Positions 20,237 through 32,309 of a stretch of 64,000 nt of DNA are shown here, piece after piece (the first letter of the stretch is position 1; each line of letters starts with the position of its first letter). The position numbers and the translations under genes were made by a program. This stretch comes from Magnetospirillum sulfuroxidans (GTDB taxonomy: Bacteria; Pseudomonadota; Alphaproteobacteria; Rhodospirillales; Magnetospirillaceae): contig NZ_JAGTUF010000010.1 in the NCBI RefSeq assembly GCF_018224925.1, forward strand, positions 62,001-126,000, read 5' to 3'. The notes beneath the pieces were generated by a model. That model saw only the letters and a program-made list of their open reading frames with translations. It made no database searches and was not told the origin of the DNA.

Positions 20237-21181
20237 TCAACCCTTGGCGCGGGGGTGGGCATCGCGGTAGACCCGGCTCAGGCGCTCGGCATCCACCTGG
20301 GTATAGCGCTGGGTGGTCGAAAGCGACGCATGGCCCAGCAATTCCTGAATAGTGCGCAGATCGCCGCCGCCGGCCAGCAGGTGGGTGGCGAAGGAATGGC
20401 GCAATGCGTGCGGGGTGGCGGTATCGGGCAGGCCCATCAACATGCGCAACCGGCGCATTTGCCGCTGAACCACACCGGGATTGAGCGGACCGCCGCGGGC
20501 GCCGACGAACAGCGGCCCGTCGGCCGGCAACGGATGCGGGCACAAGCTGACATATTCGCCGATGGCTTGGCGGACGATGGGCAGCACCGGCACCACCCGT
20601 TGTTTGCGGCCCTTGCCGGTGATGGTCATGGCGTCGTGGGCGGGAATGTCACGCTTTTGCATGGACAAGGCCTCGCCCAGGCGCAGGCCGCAGCCATAAA
20701 GCAAGGTGAACAGGGCGATGTCGCGGGCGGATAGCCAGGGTTCGTCGTGCAATTCACCGGCGGTGGACAGCGCCTCGATGGCGTCCTCGGCGGTCAGCGG
20801 CTTGGGCAGCGATTTCGGCGGCCGAGGCGATTTTACCGCCAGGATCGCCGGGTTATGCAGCAGATCGTGACGGTCCAGGTATTTGAAGAAGCCGCGCAGC
20901 GTGCTCATCAGCCGGGCCATGGACGACCGTCCCAGGCCGTCGGCCTGGCGGGCGGCAAGGAAAGCGCGGAAATCCGTGGGCTTTAGCCCCGCCAGGGCGG
21001 ACAGATCGGCCTCGGCCCCGAGGTGGAGCCGCAAAAAGGCGGTGAACGCCGACAAATCACGGGCATAGCCGTCCAGGGTATGCGGGCTGGCCCGCTTTTC
21101 CCCCCGCAGCCAATCGCGCCACTGACCGATGGCTGCGGTCAGATCCGGGCGAGCGGCGAAAAAGATGGGGGCGGGGGGCAT
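20237..21181 (-). CDS. xerC: Tyrosine recombinase XerC
   Basis: This 314-residue site-specific recombinase resolves chromosome dimers at dif together with XerD. The N-terminal SAM-like core-binding domain spans about residues 13-110. All catalytic residues are present: R167, K190, H258-x-x-R261, H284 and nucleophile Y293. The chromosomal housekeeping context argues against a phage integrase. The ATG shares its first base with the stop of a 29-codon ORF upstream (TGATG). Confidence 0.92.
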   Translation of the reverse strand: MPPAPIFFAARPDLTAAIGQWRDWLRGEKRASPHTLDGYARDLSAFTAFLRLHLGAEADLSALAGLKPTDFRAFLAARQADGLGRSSMARLMSTLRGFFKYLDRHDLLHNPAILAVKSPRPPKSLPKPLTAEDAIEALSTAGELHDEPWLSARDIALFTLLYGCGLRLGEALSMQKRDIPAHDAMTITGKGRKQRVVPVLPIVRQAIGEYVSLCPHPLPADGPLFVGARGGPLNPGVVQRQMRRLRMLMGLPDTATPHALRHSFATHLLAGGGDLRTIQELLGHASLSTTQRYTQVDAERLSRVYRDAHPRAKG

Positions 21182-21270
21182 CAGCGCCGCCCCTCGCGGA
21201 TCGGGGCGGCCTTGGAGTGGACTTGGCTGATGCTGGCGGCATCCAGATAGCGGACGACCACGGAACCCAT
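21181..21270 (-). CDS. Possible 29-residue peptide coupled to xerC
   Basis: A short frame begins with ATG at 21270 and ends with a TGA that overlaps the xerC ATG by one base. The predicted peptide (MGSVVVRYLDAASISQVHSK plus nine mostly polar residues) has no recognised domain. A weak purine stretch (AGAGA) sits 8-12 nt before the ATG. It could be a leader peptide that couples translation to xerC, or chance. Confidence 0.35.
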   Translation of the reverse strand: MGSVVVRYLDAASISQVHSKAAPIREGRR

Positions 21271-21343
21271 GATGTGATCTCTGTCAGTTGCTTGTCTGGT
21301 GAATATCCACGCGGACAAATGATAGCAACGGACAAAGGCCAAC

Positions 21344-21727
21344 TCAAGCGGCGGCCGGCTGCGGCGCGGCGGCGGCGGCGGGGCCGAAGCGATTATCGGT
21401 AACGTCGCTTTTGGTGATGTACCAAATCAGCAAGACGATCATGCCGACCAACGGGATGAGCCACAGCAACTGCCACCAGCCCGACTTGTCGATATCGTGC
21501 AGGCGGCGGCAGGCGACGGCAATGTTGGGCACCAGGGTGGCGATGCTGAAGATGGTTGCCAGCACCCCCAGGTCACTCTTGAGGATGGCGGCGTCGATTA
21601 CCATGGCGACAAGGTTCACCAGCAACAGGAAAAGCTGGAAGAACCAGAATTCCGAGCGGCTGGCGCGACCGGAAAAGGTGGCGTAATTGGTGAGGATGCA
21701 GCTTTTAACCGCAGCTTGAAAATCCAT
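21344..21727 (-). CDS. DUF805 family membrane protein
   Basis: This 127-residue protein starts with the family-typical segment TNYATFSGRASRSEFWFF. Hydrophobic segments follow at about 28-45, 52-68 and 90-110, and VACRRLHDIDKSGWW, the DUF805 hallmark, lies between the last two. The C-terminal tail is Ala/Pro-rich. Function is unknown. It is an independent unit between the DUF484 gene and xerC, which are often neighbours. An AGGTG lies before the ATG. Confidence 0.85.
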   Translation of the reverse strand: MDFQAAVKSCILTNYATFSGRASRSEFWFFQLFLLLVNLVAMVIDAAILKSDLGVLATIFSIATLVPNIAVACRRLHDIDKSGWWQLLWLIPLVGMIVLLIWYITKSDVTDNRFGPAAAAAPQPAAA

Positions 21728-21789
21728 GATTGCACCTGGGGTTTAGTTGGTTGGCGCGGATCATACATTTCTTTGGTTGGCTGTAAACC

Positions 21790-22503
21790 TCAGCCGACGA
21801 AACGATGGACGCAGGTGTCGGCGACACGGGCGAGGAAGGTGATGAGTTCGGTGCCCTGGCCGGAATGGAAGGTGCGACCATGGCGTGATCCCAGCGCCAG
21901 CAGACCGGGCGGGCATTGACCGCCGGCGCTGAGGCGGACCAGGGCCGAGGACGACACCAGTCCGGCGCCGTCGCCGAACACCGCCGGGTCGCCGGGCATC
22001 TGTTCATTGAGGGCGCAATCGTGATCGGGGCCGCCCATGATGCGGTCAACGCTGCCGGCGGCCAGCCGCAGAATGCCGGGCGCGGTCAGCGACGGCAGGG
22101 CGGTTTCGCATTCCTCGAAGGCCAGGGCGGCGACATCCACATCCAAGATCGCCGCCAGATCGTCGGCCACCACCTGGGACAGGCTGGCCATGTCGGCGGA
22201 TGACAGCAGGGCCAGCACCGCCTCGTGCGTGCGGTTCTGCGTGCTCATGTTCGAGCGGCTGGTATGGATCAGGGTTTCCGCCGCCCCCTTGATGCGGTCG
22301 ATTTCTTCTTTGAGCCGTTCGATCATGAAGGCTTGCATATCGACGATGCCATCCGAGCCGGGCCAGCGGGACGGCGGCGACAAGGTGGTGACCAATTCAG
22401 TGTGGCGCAGCAGGAAGTCAGGGTGCAGGCGCAAATAGCCGGCCACCTGCTTGTCGGTGAGTGCCGGCTCGCTCAATAGGGCATCGTCGCGCTTGCGCAC
22501 CAT
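21790..22503 (-). CDS. DUF484 family protein (GAF-like)
   Basis: This 237-residue protein has the typical DUF484 start (VAGYLRLHPDFLLRH, about residues 18-32), a coiled-coil stretch around residues 55-85, and a GAF-like domain to the end. DUF484 genes commonly precede xerC; here DUF805 intervenes. The ATG at 22503 has an AGGA 8 nt upstream. The reading frame continues far upstream, but only antisense to priA. Molecular function is unknown. Confidence 0.85.
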   Translation of the reverse strand: MVRKRDDALLSEPALTDKQVAGYLRLHPDFLLRHTELVTTLSPPSRWPGSDGIVDMQAFMIERLKEEIDRIKGAAETLIHTSRSNMSTQNRTHEAVLALLSSADMASLSQVVADDLAAILDVDVAALAFEECETALPSLTAPGILRLAAGSVDRIMGGPDHDCALNEQMPGDPAVFGDGAGLVSSSALVRLSAGGQCPPGLLALGSRHGRTFHSGQGTELITFLARVADTCVHRFVG

Positions 22504-22557
22504 CACGTTTCCTAACTGGGTGATTGCTTCTTCGCTCTTGGCGGCTAAGTTTAGACC

Positions 22558-24780
22558 ATGGTTTCCGTCGCCGCCAACCCCACCCGTCAATTTTCTCCGC
22601 ATTCGCGTGTCGCGGTGCTGTTGCCGCTGCCCTTGGCCGGGCTTTACGATTACCTGGCCGGGGCGCACCATCTGCATCCGGGCGATTTCGTCGTCGTGCC
22701 GCTGGGCCGGCGCGAGGTCGTTGGCGTCGTCTGGGGCGAAGGCACCGACGCGGTCGCCGCCGCCAAGCTGCGCCCGGTGACCCGCCGGCTGGAATGCCCG
22801 CCTTTGCCCGAGGTCAGCCGGAAATTCGTTGATTGGGTCGCCGGTTACACCCTGGCTCCGCCTGGGGCGGTGTTGCGCATGAGCATGAGCGTGCCGGCGG
22901 CGTTGGAGCCGGTGCGCGATCTGGTCGCCTGTCGGGTCGCCGCGACGCCGCCCGCGTTCAAGCTGACCGAAGCGCGACGCCGGGTGTTGGCTGTCGCCGC
23001 GGCCTTGCCGCCGTTGGTCGCCGCCGATCTGGCGCGGGAAGCCGGGGTGGGGCCGGCGGTAATCAAGGGCTTGTTCGAGGCCGGGGCGTTGGAGCCGGTG
23101 CCGCAGGCGCCGCCGCCGCCTTTCGCCCATCCCGATCCCGATCATCCCGGCCCGGTTCTGTCGGTGGGCCAGCGGGCGGCGGCCGACCATCTGTGCGAAG
23201 CGGTCGCGGGCGGGTTTTCCGTCGCGGTGATCGATGGCGTCACCGGTTCGGGCAAGACCGAAGTCTATTTCGAAGCCATCGCCGCCGCCCTGGCCGCCGG
23301 CCGGCAATCCTTGATCCTGTTGCCGGAAATCGCCTTGTCGGCGCAATGGCTCGAACGATTCCGCCGTCGCTTCGGCACGTTGCCGGCGCAATGGCACTCG
23401 GAATTGTCCGACGCCAAGCGCCGCGATACCTGGCGGGCGGTGGCGGCGGGGACGGCGAAGGTGGTGGTCGGCGCCCGTTCCGCCCTGTTCCTTCCTTATA
23501 AGGAGTTGGGGCTGGTGGTCGTCGATGAAGAACACGACGCCGGGTTCAAGCAGGAAGAAGGGGTTGCCTACCACGCCCGGGACATGGCGGTGGTGCGCGG
23601 GCAATTGGGCGGCTGCCCGGTGGTGTTGGCGTCGGCGACGCCGTCGATGGAGACGGTGACCAACATCGCCGCGGGACGCTATACCCGTCTGCATCTGCCG
23701 GATCGCCATGCCGGGGCCTTGCTGCCCGAGATCGGCCTGATCGATCTGCGCCGCCATCCGCCGCCGCGCGGCTTTTGGCTGTCGCCGCTGCTGGTGGCGG
23801 CGGTCGAGGAAACCCTGGCGGCCGGCGAACAGGCCATGCTGTTCCTGAACCGGCGGGGCTATGCGCCGCTGACCTTGTGTCGCAAATGCGGGCACCGTCT
23901 GCAATGTCCCCATTGCACCGCCTGGCTGGTCGAGCATCGCTACGGACATGGCGGCGAAGCCGGCGGCACGGGGCGTCTGGTCTGTCATCATTGCGGCCAC
24001 CATGTTCGTCCGCCGACCGCGTGCCCGGAATGCGGGGCCGAAGACAGCTTCGCCGCCTGTGGCCCGGGGGTCGAACGCATCGCCGAGGAAGCCGCCCATC
24101 GTTTTCCCGCCGCCCGTATTGCCCTGATGGCCTCGGACACGGTGGCGGGGCCGCAGGCGGCGGCCGATTTGATTGGCAAAATCGCCGATCACCAGATTGA
24201 TTTGCTGATCGGCACTCAGATCGTCGCCAAGGGCTATCACTTTCCCATGCTGACCCTGGTCGGGATCGTCGATGCCGATCTGGGCCTGGATGGCGGCGAT
24301 TTGCGGGCGGGCGAGCGGACCCACCAATTGCTGTCGCAGGTTGCCGGCCGCGCCGGTCGGGCCGAGCGGCCCGGACGGGTGCTGTTGCAGACCTTTCAGC
24401 CCAGCCATCCGGTGATGGCGGCTTTGGCCGAAGGCGACCGCGATGCCTTTGTCGCCACCGAGGCCGAGGCTCGGCGCGCGGCCGGCATGCCCCCCTTCGG
24501 CCGGCTGGCGGCGCTGATCGTTTCCGGTCCCGAAGCGGCCGCCTTGGACGATTTCACCCGCAAGCTGGCGCGGGCCGCGCCAAGATTAGAGGGATTCCAG
24601 GTTATCGGGCCGGCGCCGGCACCGTTGGCTTTGTTGCGCGGACGTCATCGCCGCCGCTTCTTGATTAAAGCGCGGCGCGATGTCGCCTTGCATGCGCCGC
24701 TGCGCAAATGGCTGGAAAGTGCGCCGCCCCCCCATGGAATCAGGGTTCAGGTGGATATTGATCCCTATGGATTCCTTTAG
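22558..24780 (+). CDS. priA: Primosomal replication restart helicase PriA
   Basis: This 740-residue superfamily-2 helicase reloads DnaB at stalled forks. Walker A is [11 protein letters not shown], Walker B is VVDEEHD. The zinc-binding insertion has eight cysteines in [13 protein letters not shown] and [17 protein letters not shown]. Motifs [12 protein letters not shown] and QVAGRAGR follow, then the C-terminal PriA domain. The gene precedes the F1 ATP synthase operon, as in many alphaproteobacteria. Upstream it is divergent from the DUF484 gene, with 54 bp between. Confidence 0.95.
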   Translation: MVSVAANPTRQFSPHSRVAVLLPLPLAGLYDYLAGAHHLHPGDFVVVPLGRREVVGVVWGEGTDAVAAAKLRPVTRRLECPPLPEVSRKFVDWVAGYTLAPPGAVLRMSMSVPAALEPVRDLVACRVAATPPAFKLTEARRRVLAVAAALPPLVAADLAREAGVGPAVIKGLFEAGALEPVPQAPPPPFAHPDPDHPGPVLSVGQRAAADHLCEAVAGGFSVAVIDGVTGSGKTEVYFEAIAAALAAGRQSLILLPEIALSAQWLERFRRRFGTLPAQWHSELSDAKRRDTWRAVAAGTAKVVVGARSALFLPYKELGLVVVDEEHDAGFKQEEGVAYHARDMAVVRGQLGGCPVVLASATPSMETVTNIAAGRYTRLHLPDRHAGALLPEIGLIDLRRHPPPRGFWLSPLLVAAVEETLAAGEQAMLFLNRRGYAPLTLCRKCGHRLQCPHCTAWLVEHRYGHGGEAGGTGRLVCHHCGHHVRPPTACPECGAEDSFAACGPGVERIAEEAAHRFPAARIALMASDTVAGPQAAADLIGKIADHQIDLLIGTQIVAKGYHFPMLTLVGIVDADLGLDGGDLRAGERTHQLLSQVAGRAGRAERPGRVLLQTFQPSHPVMAALAEGDRDAFVATEAEARRAAGMPPFGRLAALIVSGPEAAALDDFTRKLARAAPRLEGFQVIGPAPAPLALLRGRHRRRFLIKARRDVALHAPLRKWLESAPPPHGIRVQVDIDPYGFL

Positions 24781-24994
24781 CGGTTCGATCCCAGCCGACA
24801 TTTCATTGGAACGAGCGGTCTGTTTGGTGAATCGGCCCACAAAATCAACGAATTGCGCACTGGCCCATTCAGAGGGTCAGCGCGCCGTCCGAATGGATCG
24901 GTATGCGGGGGTAGGGGGTGGGGTGGAGTGAGCCCCGCCTGACCGGGTGGGCAACTTTCTCGCCATGGTCGAGCCCAAGGCTTGCGGAGTCGTC

Positions 24995-25023
24995 TTGCAA
25001 CGCAATACCCAATGTGTTAGTTA
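24995..25023 (+). promoter_or_regulatory. Candidate promoter in the 357-bp priA-atpH gap
   Basis: The gap 24781-25137 has no credible gene. TTGCAA (24995-25000) and TAGTTA (25018-25023) separated by 17 bp are the best visible promoter-like pair for the atp operon. A G-rich run at about 24906-24926 on the plus strand may form structure. The 5' leader would be about 105 nt. The -10 match is weak. Confidence 0.3.
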
Positions 25024-25137
25024 ACCTCCGCGCTCGTGGGAGGGGGAAACGTCTGCTGCGACGCAAAATATTGAAATTCAATGCTTTATTGGCTGCCGGC
25101 GAATTCGTTTTCGACCTGACCCGAAGGACTTGCCCAG

Positions 25138-27221
<2,084 letters not shown>

Positions 27222-27236
27222 GGGGTTTAACACCCG

Positions 27237-28118
27237 ATGCCGAGCCTTAAAGACCTCCGGCTGAGAATCGTCAGCGTCAAATCGACGCGGAAGATCACCT
27301 CAGCCATGAAGATGGTCGCAGCCTCGAAACTCCGTCGCGCCCAAAGCGCGGCGGAGGCGGCGCGGCCCTTCGCCGAACGCATGGAACGGATGCTGGGGAC
27401 CCTGGCGGGTTCGTTGGCTGGTCAGGCGGGCGCTCCCGCCATGCTGGCCGGCACCGGCAAGTCCGACGTGCACCTGATCGTCATGGTGACCGCTGATCGC
27501 GGTCTGTGTGGCGGTTTCAATTCGTCCATCGTGCGTGATGTTCGTCGGTTTACCGCCGAATTGATCCGCGAAGGCAAGACGGTGAAGATCATGCCCGTGG
27601 GCCGCAAGGGCCGCGAGCAGATCAAGCGCGATTTCGGTTCGAACCTGATCGAGGGCTTCGAAGGTCTTGGCCGCAAGGGCATCACCTTCCCCGAAGCCGA
27701 CATGGTGGCCTCCAAGATCACCTCCATGTTCGAGAACGGCGAATTCGACGTCTGCACCGTCGTCTACAACCGCTTCCAATCGGCCATCGCGCAAGTGGTG
27801 ACCCGCCAGCAATTGATCCCGTTCGCCGTCACAGCGGGCGAGGACAAGTCTGGCGAGCTCAAGGCCACTTACGAGTTCGAGCCGAACGAAGAAGAAATTC
27901 TGGCCACCTTGGTGCCGCGCAATCTGGCGATCCAGATTTTCCGCTCCACCTTGGAAAGCCAGGCGTCCGAACAGGGCGCGCGTATGACCGCCATGGACAA
28001 CGCGACGCGCAATGCGGGCGACATGATCAACGGCCTGACCATCAAGTACAACCGGTCGCGTCAGGCTCAGATCACCAAGGAACTGATCGAAATCATCTCC
28101 GGCGCCGAAGCGCTGTAA
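27237..28118 (+). CDS. atpG: F1 ATP synthase gamma subunit
   Basis: This 293-residue rotor shaft subunit consists of long N- and C-terminal helices that fill the alpha3beta3 core. The N-terminal [19 protein letters not shown] and the C-terminal [16 protein letters not shown] segments are the conserved family signatures, with GLCGGFNS in the middle. It starts 15 bp after atpA. Confidence 0.97.
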   Translation: MPSLKDLRLRIVSVKSTRKITSAMKMVAASKLRRAQSAAEAARPFAERMERMLGTLAGSLAGQAGAPAMLAGTGKSDVHLIVMVTADRGLCGGFNSSIVRDVRRFTAELIREGKTVKIMPVGRKGREQIKRDFGSNLIEGFEGLGRKGITFPEADMVASKITSMFENGEFDVCTVVYNRFQSAIAQVVTRQQLIPFAVTAGEDKSGELKATYEFEPNEEEILATLVPRNLAIQIFRSTLESQASEQGARMTAMDNATRNAGDMINGLTIKYNRSRQAQITKELIEIISGAEAL

Positions 28119-28128
28119 GGAAAAGTAG

Positions 28129-29562
<1,434 letters not shown>

Positions 29563-29574
29563 GTTAGTCGAGTT

Positions 29575-29600
29575 GGGAGCCCCGGTTTTCCGGGGCTCCC
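29575..29600 (+). other. Perfect stem-loop between atpD and atpC
   Basis: GGGAGCCCCGG and CCGGGGCTCCC form an 11-bp perfect stem with a TTTT loop in the 75-bp atpD-atpC gap. No T-run follows, so it is more likely an mRNA stabiliser or processing element, or a partial attenuator, than a full terminator. Confidence 0.7.
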
Positions 29601-29637
29601 GCCCGCTCCTCGGGTTCAAGCGTAAGGAACACGGCGC

Positions 29638-30039
29638 ATGGCCGAGAAGATCAAGTTTGAACTGGTGTCGCCGGCTAAGCTGCTGGTGAGCGCCGCTGTC
29701 GACATGGTGGTGGTTCCCGGCTCCGAAGGTGACTTTGGCGCCATGGCCCAGCATGCCCCGATGATCACCACTGTTCGTCCTGGCGTCATCGACATCCATG
29801 ACGGCGGCAAGATCGGCAACCGTATCTTCGTTGCCGGCGGCTTCGCCGAAGTGAACGAAGAGCGCGTCACCGTTCTGGCCGAAGAAGCCATTCCGGTGGC
29901 CGATATCACCGCCGATATGGCTTCGGCCCGCTTGCAGGAAGCACGCGAGGCTATCGCCGACGCCAAGACCGATGCCGAAAAGGCGGTTGCCGCTCAGCGT
30001 CTGCTGATCGCCACCGCCCTTGAGGCCGCCACCCACTAA
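29638..30039 (+). CDS. atpC: F1 ATP synthase epsilon subunit
   Basis: This 133-residue rotor subunit couples gamma to the c-ring and can inhibit ATP hydrolysis. The N-terminal beta sandwich carries KFELVSPAKLL and VVPGSEGDFGAMAQHAP. A helical C-terminus (about 88-133) follows, so it is a full-length two-domain epsilon. AAGGAA precedes the ATG. It ends the operon ahead of a clear intrinsic terminator. Confidence 0.95.
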   Translation: MAEKIKFELVSPAKLLVSAAVDMVVVPGSEGDFGAMAQHAPMITTVRPGVIDIHDGGKIGNRIFVAGGFAEVNEERVTVLAEEAIPVADITADMASARLQEAREAIADAKTDAEKAVAAQRLLIATALEAATH

Positions 30040-30060
30040 GGGTGGGGGATACGATTACGG

Positions 30061-30096
30061 AAAGGGTCGGCTTGAATGCCGGCCCTTTTTCGTTTT
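30061..30096 (+). terminator. Intrinsic terminator of atpHAGDC
   Basis: AAAGGGTCGGC and GCCGGCCCTTT pair with one G-T wobble around a 6-nt loop, followed by a T-rich tract (TTTTTCGTTTT). It is placed 21 bp after the atpC stop. Confidence 0.88.
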
Positions 30097-30163
30097 AGAC
30101 CTTGAAACGCCACGCCGTTGTAACACAAAGTGAGCGCGGCACAGGCAAGAGTGGATCGCAAAA

Positions 30164-30979
30164 ATGACGCACTGGACCCCAGAGGACATTCCGTGGGCCG
30201 AGTTTGACGCCAGTAAGTTGTCCCCTGATATTTTGAAAGTGGTCAAGGCGGCGTCGATGGTTGAACGCAATGCCGGCGACTACACCGAATATCTGGGCAA
30301 AGTCTTCGCCAGTGATCCCGCGTTCAAGCAATTGGCGGTACAGTGGCGCAAGGAAGAAGTTCAACACGGCGACGTTCTGGGGCGTTATGCCGAACTGGCC
30401 GATCCCGAATTCAACTTCCAAGAACGCTTCAAGCGTTTCACCGATGGCTACAAGGTGCCCATCGATCTGGAAACCTCGGTGCGTGGATCGCAGACCGGCG
30501 AATTGCTGGCCCGCTGCATCGTCGAAACCGGCACTTCGTCATTCTATAGCGCTTTACGCGATGCCAGCGACGAACCGGTGCTCAAGGCGATCTGTCATCG
30601 GATTGCCGGCGATGAGTTCCGCCATTACAAGTGGTTCTATGAATACATGAAGCGCTACATGGCCATGGAAGGCGTCGGTGTTTTTCGCCGGGCCATGGTT
30701 GCCATTGGCCGCATCAAGGAAACCGACGACGACGAATTGGCTTTTGCCTATCACGCCGCCAATGATGCCGCCGAAACCGCCTATGATCGCGCGCGCTGCA
30801 ACCGTGAATATGCGGTGCGGGCCTATGGCTTTTATCAGCCCAAGCACACCGAGCGGGCGGTCAACATGATCTTGAAGGTGGTCGGGCTTGATCCGCAAGG
30901 CTGGCTGGGCAGCGCCGCCAAAAGCTTTGCCTGGAAAAAAATGCGGTCGCGGGCCGAAGCGATGAAGCAGGCGGCATAA
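30164..30979 (+). CDS. Ferritin-like diiron protein
   Basis: This 271-residue, mostly helical protein has the six carboxylate/histidine ligands of a ferritin-like diiron site: E34, E65-x-x-H68 (EEVQH), E121 and E151-x-x-H154 (DEFRH). The pattern places it near acyl-ACP desaturases, rubrerythrins and related oxidases. No rubredoxin Cys pairs are present and no signal peptide is seen. The actual reaction is unknown. It follows the atp terminator and is transcribed separately; the IS630 element lies downstream and does not interrupt it. Confidence 0.75.
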   Translation: MTHWTPEDIPWAEFDASKLSPDILKVVKAASMVERNAGDYTEYLGKVFASDPAFKQLAVQWRKEEVQHGDVLGRYAELADPEFNFQERFKRFTDGYKVPIDLETSVRGSQTGELLARCIVETGTSSFYSALRDASDEPVLKAICHRIAGDEFRHYKWFYEYMKRYMAMEGVGVFRRAMVAIGRIKETDDDELAFAYHAANDAAETAYDRARCNREYAVRAYGFYQPKHTERAVNMILKVVGLDPQGWLGSAAKSFAWKKMRSRAEAMKQAA

Positions 30980-31100
30980 TACCGGCCGCCCTTTGAAATG
31001 ATCCGTTCCGGCGGCCGGCAAGCCCGAGCGGCATTTGAGCCGGTCGTCTCGGCATGAACTGATCCAACGGATCAGATCATTGGCCGGGCGGCATAATACC
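30970..31100. repeat. 14-bp direct repeats bracketing a palindromic stretch next to the IS
   Basis: GGCGGCATAATACC occurs at 30970-30983 (covering the stop of the ferritin-like gene) and again at 31087-31100 (reaching the IS left end). Between them, GCCGCCC...ATGATC...GATCCGTT on one side is mirrored imperfectly by the other side, and TGATCCAACGGATCA is itself palindromic. It resembles a MITE or REP-like element. No gene lies in 30980-31191. Confidence 0.4.
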
Positions 31101-31191
31101 AGCGGCCGAAACGGCTGACTCTCGTTAAAGGGGCTTGTGCTCGCTGACGTCCCGTGATTCGCTTTATCTCGTAGCGATTCACGGAGGGGAC

Positions 31192-31794
31192 ATGCCGCCA
31201 GCAGTGATGGTGACGCGGACGGAGTACACGGCGTCCGATCTTCGGCGCGAGGCCGGTCGGGCGCGGGATGGCAACGCGGCCCGGCGGATGCTGGCGATCG
31301 CGCTTGTTCTCGAAGGTGCCTCCCGTGACGATGCGGCCCGCACCTGTGGGATGGACCGGCAGACTCTGAGGGATTGGGTACACCGGTTCAACGGGCAGGG
31401 CCTGGCCGGTTTGTCCAACGACAACAGCAAAGGCGGGCGACGGGCGCGGCTGACGCCAGAGCAAAAGGCGGAGTTGGCCGAAGTCGTGCGCAAAGGGCCG
31501 GATGTGAAGGTCGATGGCGTTGTTCGTTGGCGCCGGATCGATTTGCAGTCGGCGATCCGGGAGCGCTTCGATGTGGAATTGGCCGAGCGCACGATCGGCA
31601 CGATCCTGCATGAACTCGGTTTTCGACGCCTGTCGCCACGGCCTTTCCACCCGAAAAAGGATGAAGAGGCCCAGGAGGCTTTTAAAAAAACTTCCCTGAC
31701 CTTGTTGCCGCCGCCCTGCCGGAAGCCGCGAAAGGCAAGCCCCTTGAAGTCTGGTGGCAGGACGAAGCGAGAGTCGGACAGCAAGGAACCCTGA
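31192..31794 (+). CDS. IS630 transposase, first frame (OrfA, DNA-binding part)
   Basis: This 200-residue frame starts at an ATG preceded by GGAGGGG. It carries a helix-turn-helix (CGMDRQTLRDWVHRFNGQGL) and a winged-helix region typical of IS630 transposases (AERTIGTILHELGFRRLSP). The useful reading ends at an A7 run (31684-31690); the last 35 residues after it are off-frame and look meaningless. A -1 shift at the A-run would join it to the catalytic frame, giving about 357 residues, the normal size for the family. Confidence 0.8.
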   Translation: MPPAVMVTRTEYTASDLRREAGRARDGNAARRMLAIALVLEGASRDDAARTCGMDRQTLRDWVHRFNGQGLAGLSNDNSKGGRRARLTPEQKAELAEVVRKGPDVKVDGVVRWRRIDLQSAIRERFDVELAERTIGTILHELGFRRLSPRPFHPKKDEEAQEAFKKTSLTLLPPPCRKPRKASPLKSGGRTKRESDSKEP

Positions 31795-32264
31795 GCTACG
31801 CTTGGGCTGAACGCGGATCACGCCCTCCCGCACCGCGAGACTGTCGCTATACCTGGGTCTACATCTTCGGCGCCGTCTGCCCGGCGCGAGAGACAGCGGC
31901 AGCGCTGGTCCTGCCGACGGTCAACATCGAAGCCATGACCTTGCACTTGGCCGAAATCAGCCGCCAAGTCGCTCCGGGCGCCCACGCCATCCTCATTCTT
32001 GACGGCGCAGGTTGGCACAAGACCGGTGGCGCGCTGGTGGTCCCGGACAACATCACCTTGCTGCCGTTGCCCCCCTACGCCCCGGAATTGAATCCGGTCG
32101 AAAACGTCTGGCAATACCTTCGCCAGAACGCCCTCAGCCACCTCGTCTGGGAAAGCTACGACGCCGTCGTCGATGCCTGCTGCGACGCGTGGAATGATTT
32201 CCTCGCCACGCCCAGCCGCATCAAATCAATCGCCTCTCGCCAGTGGGCGTCGGTCATTGGTTAA
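31689..32264 (+). CDS. IS630 transposase, second frame (OrfB, DDE catalytic part)
   Basis: This frame opens just after a TAA at 31683 and carries the catalytic triad: Asp in WWQDEARV (codon 31761), Asp in LILDGAGWH (codon 32001) and Glu in NPVENVW (codon 32100), 33 codons after the second Asp, as expected for a D34E-type enzyme. It has no start codon of its own upstream of the first Asp, so it depends on the -1 frameshift at the A7 run. All catalytic motifs are intact, so the element may still be active. Confidence 0.8.
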   Translation, partial: NFPDLVAAALPEAAKGKPLEVWWQDEARVGQQGTLSYAWAERGSRPPAPRDCRYTWVYIFGAVCPARETAAALVLPTVNIEAMTLHLAEISRQVAPGAHAILILDGAGWHKTGGALVVPDNITLLPLPPYAPELNPVENVWQYLRQNALSHLVWESYDAVVDACCDAWNDFLATPSRIKSIASRQWASVIG

Positions 32265-32284
32265 GGCCGTTGGTATAAGACAGC

Positions 32285-32309
32285 AAAAGGCGGCGCAAGC
32301 CGCCTTTTT
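32285..32309. terminator. Bidirectional terminator
   Basis: AAAAGGCGGC and GCCGCCTTTT pair perfectly around a GCAA loop, with T-runs on both strands. It ends the minus-strand gene beginning at 32857 and can stop readthrough from the IS. Confidence 0.85.

Larger units (their letters stand above)
31099..32273 (+). mobile_element. IS630-family insertion sequence
   Basis: The element is about 1175 bp. Ends CCAGCGGCC (31099) and the inverse of CCAACGGCC (to 32273) form imperfect terminal inverted repeats (about 15 of 21 positions). It is flanked by TA on both sides (31097-31098 and 32274-32275), the target duplicated by IS630/Tc1-mariner elements. It encodes one DDE transposase split between two frames. 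It sits between the ferritin-like gene and a bidirectional terminator, so it probably disrupted nothing. Confidence 0.85.

Noticed and set aside
19773-20543. N-terminal extension of amgK
   Set aside because: The extension runs antisense-like through tsaE and xerC in another frame; the ATG at 19772 overlaps the tsaE stop as elsewhere in this operon.
22504-24408. 635-codon extension in front of the DUF484 protein
   Set aside because: It is antisense to priA and Gln/Arg-rich; the ATG at 22503 has a ribosome binding site.
31192-32264. Transposase as a pseudogene
   Set aside because: The frame break coincides with an A7 run and all DDE residues survive, so frameshifting is more likely than decay.
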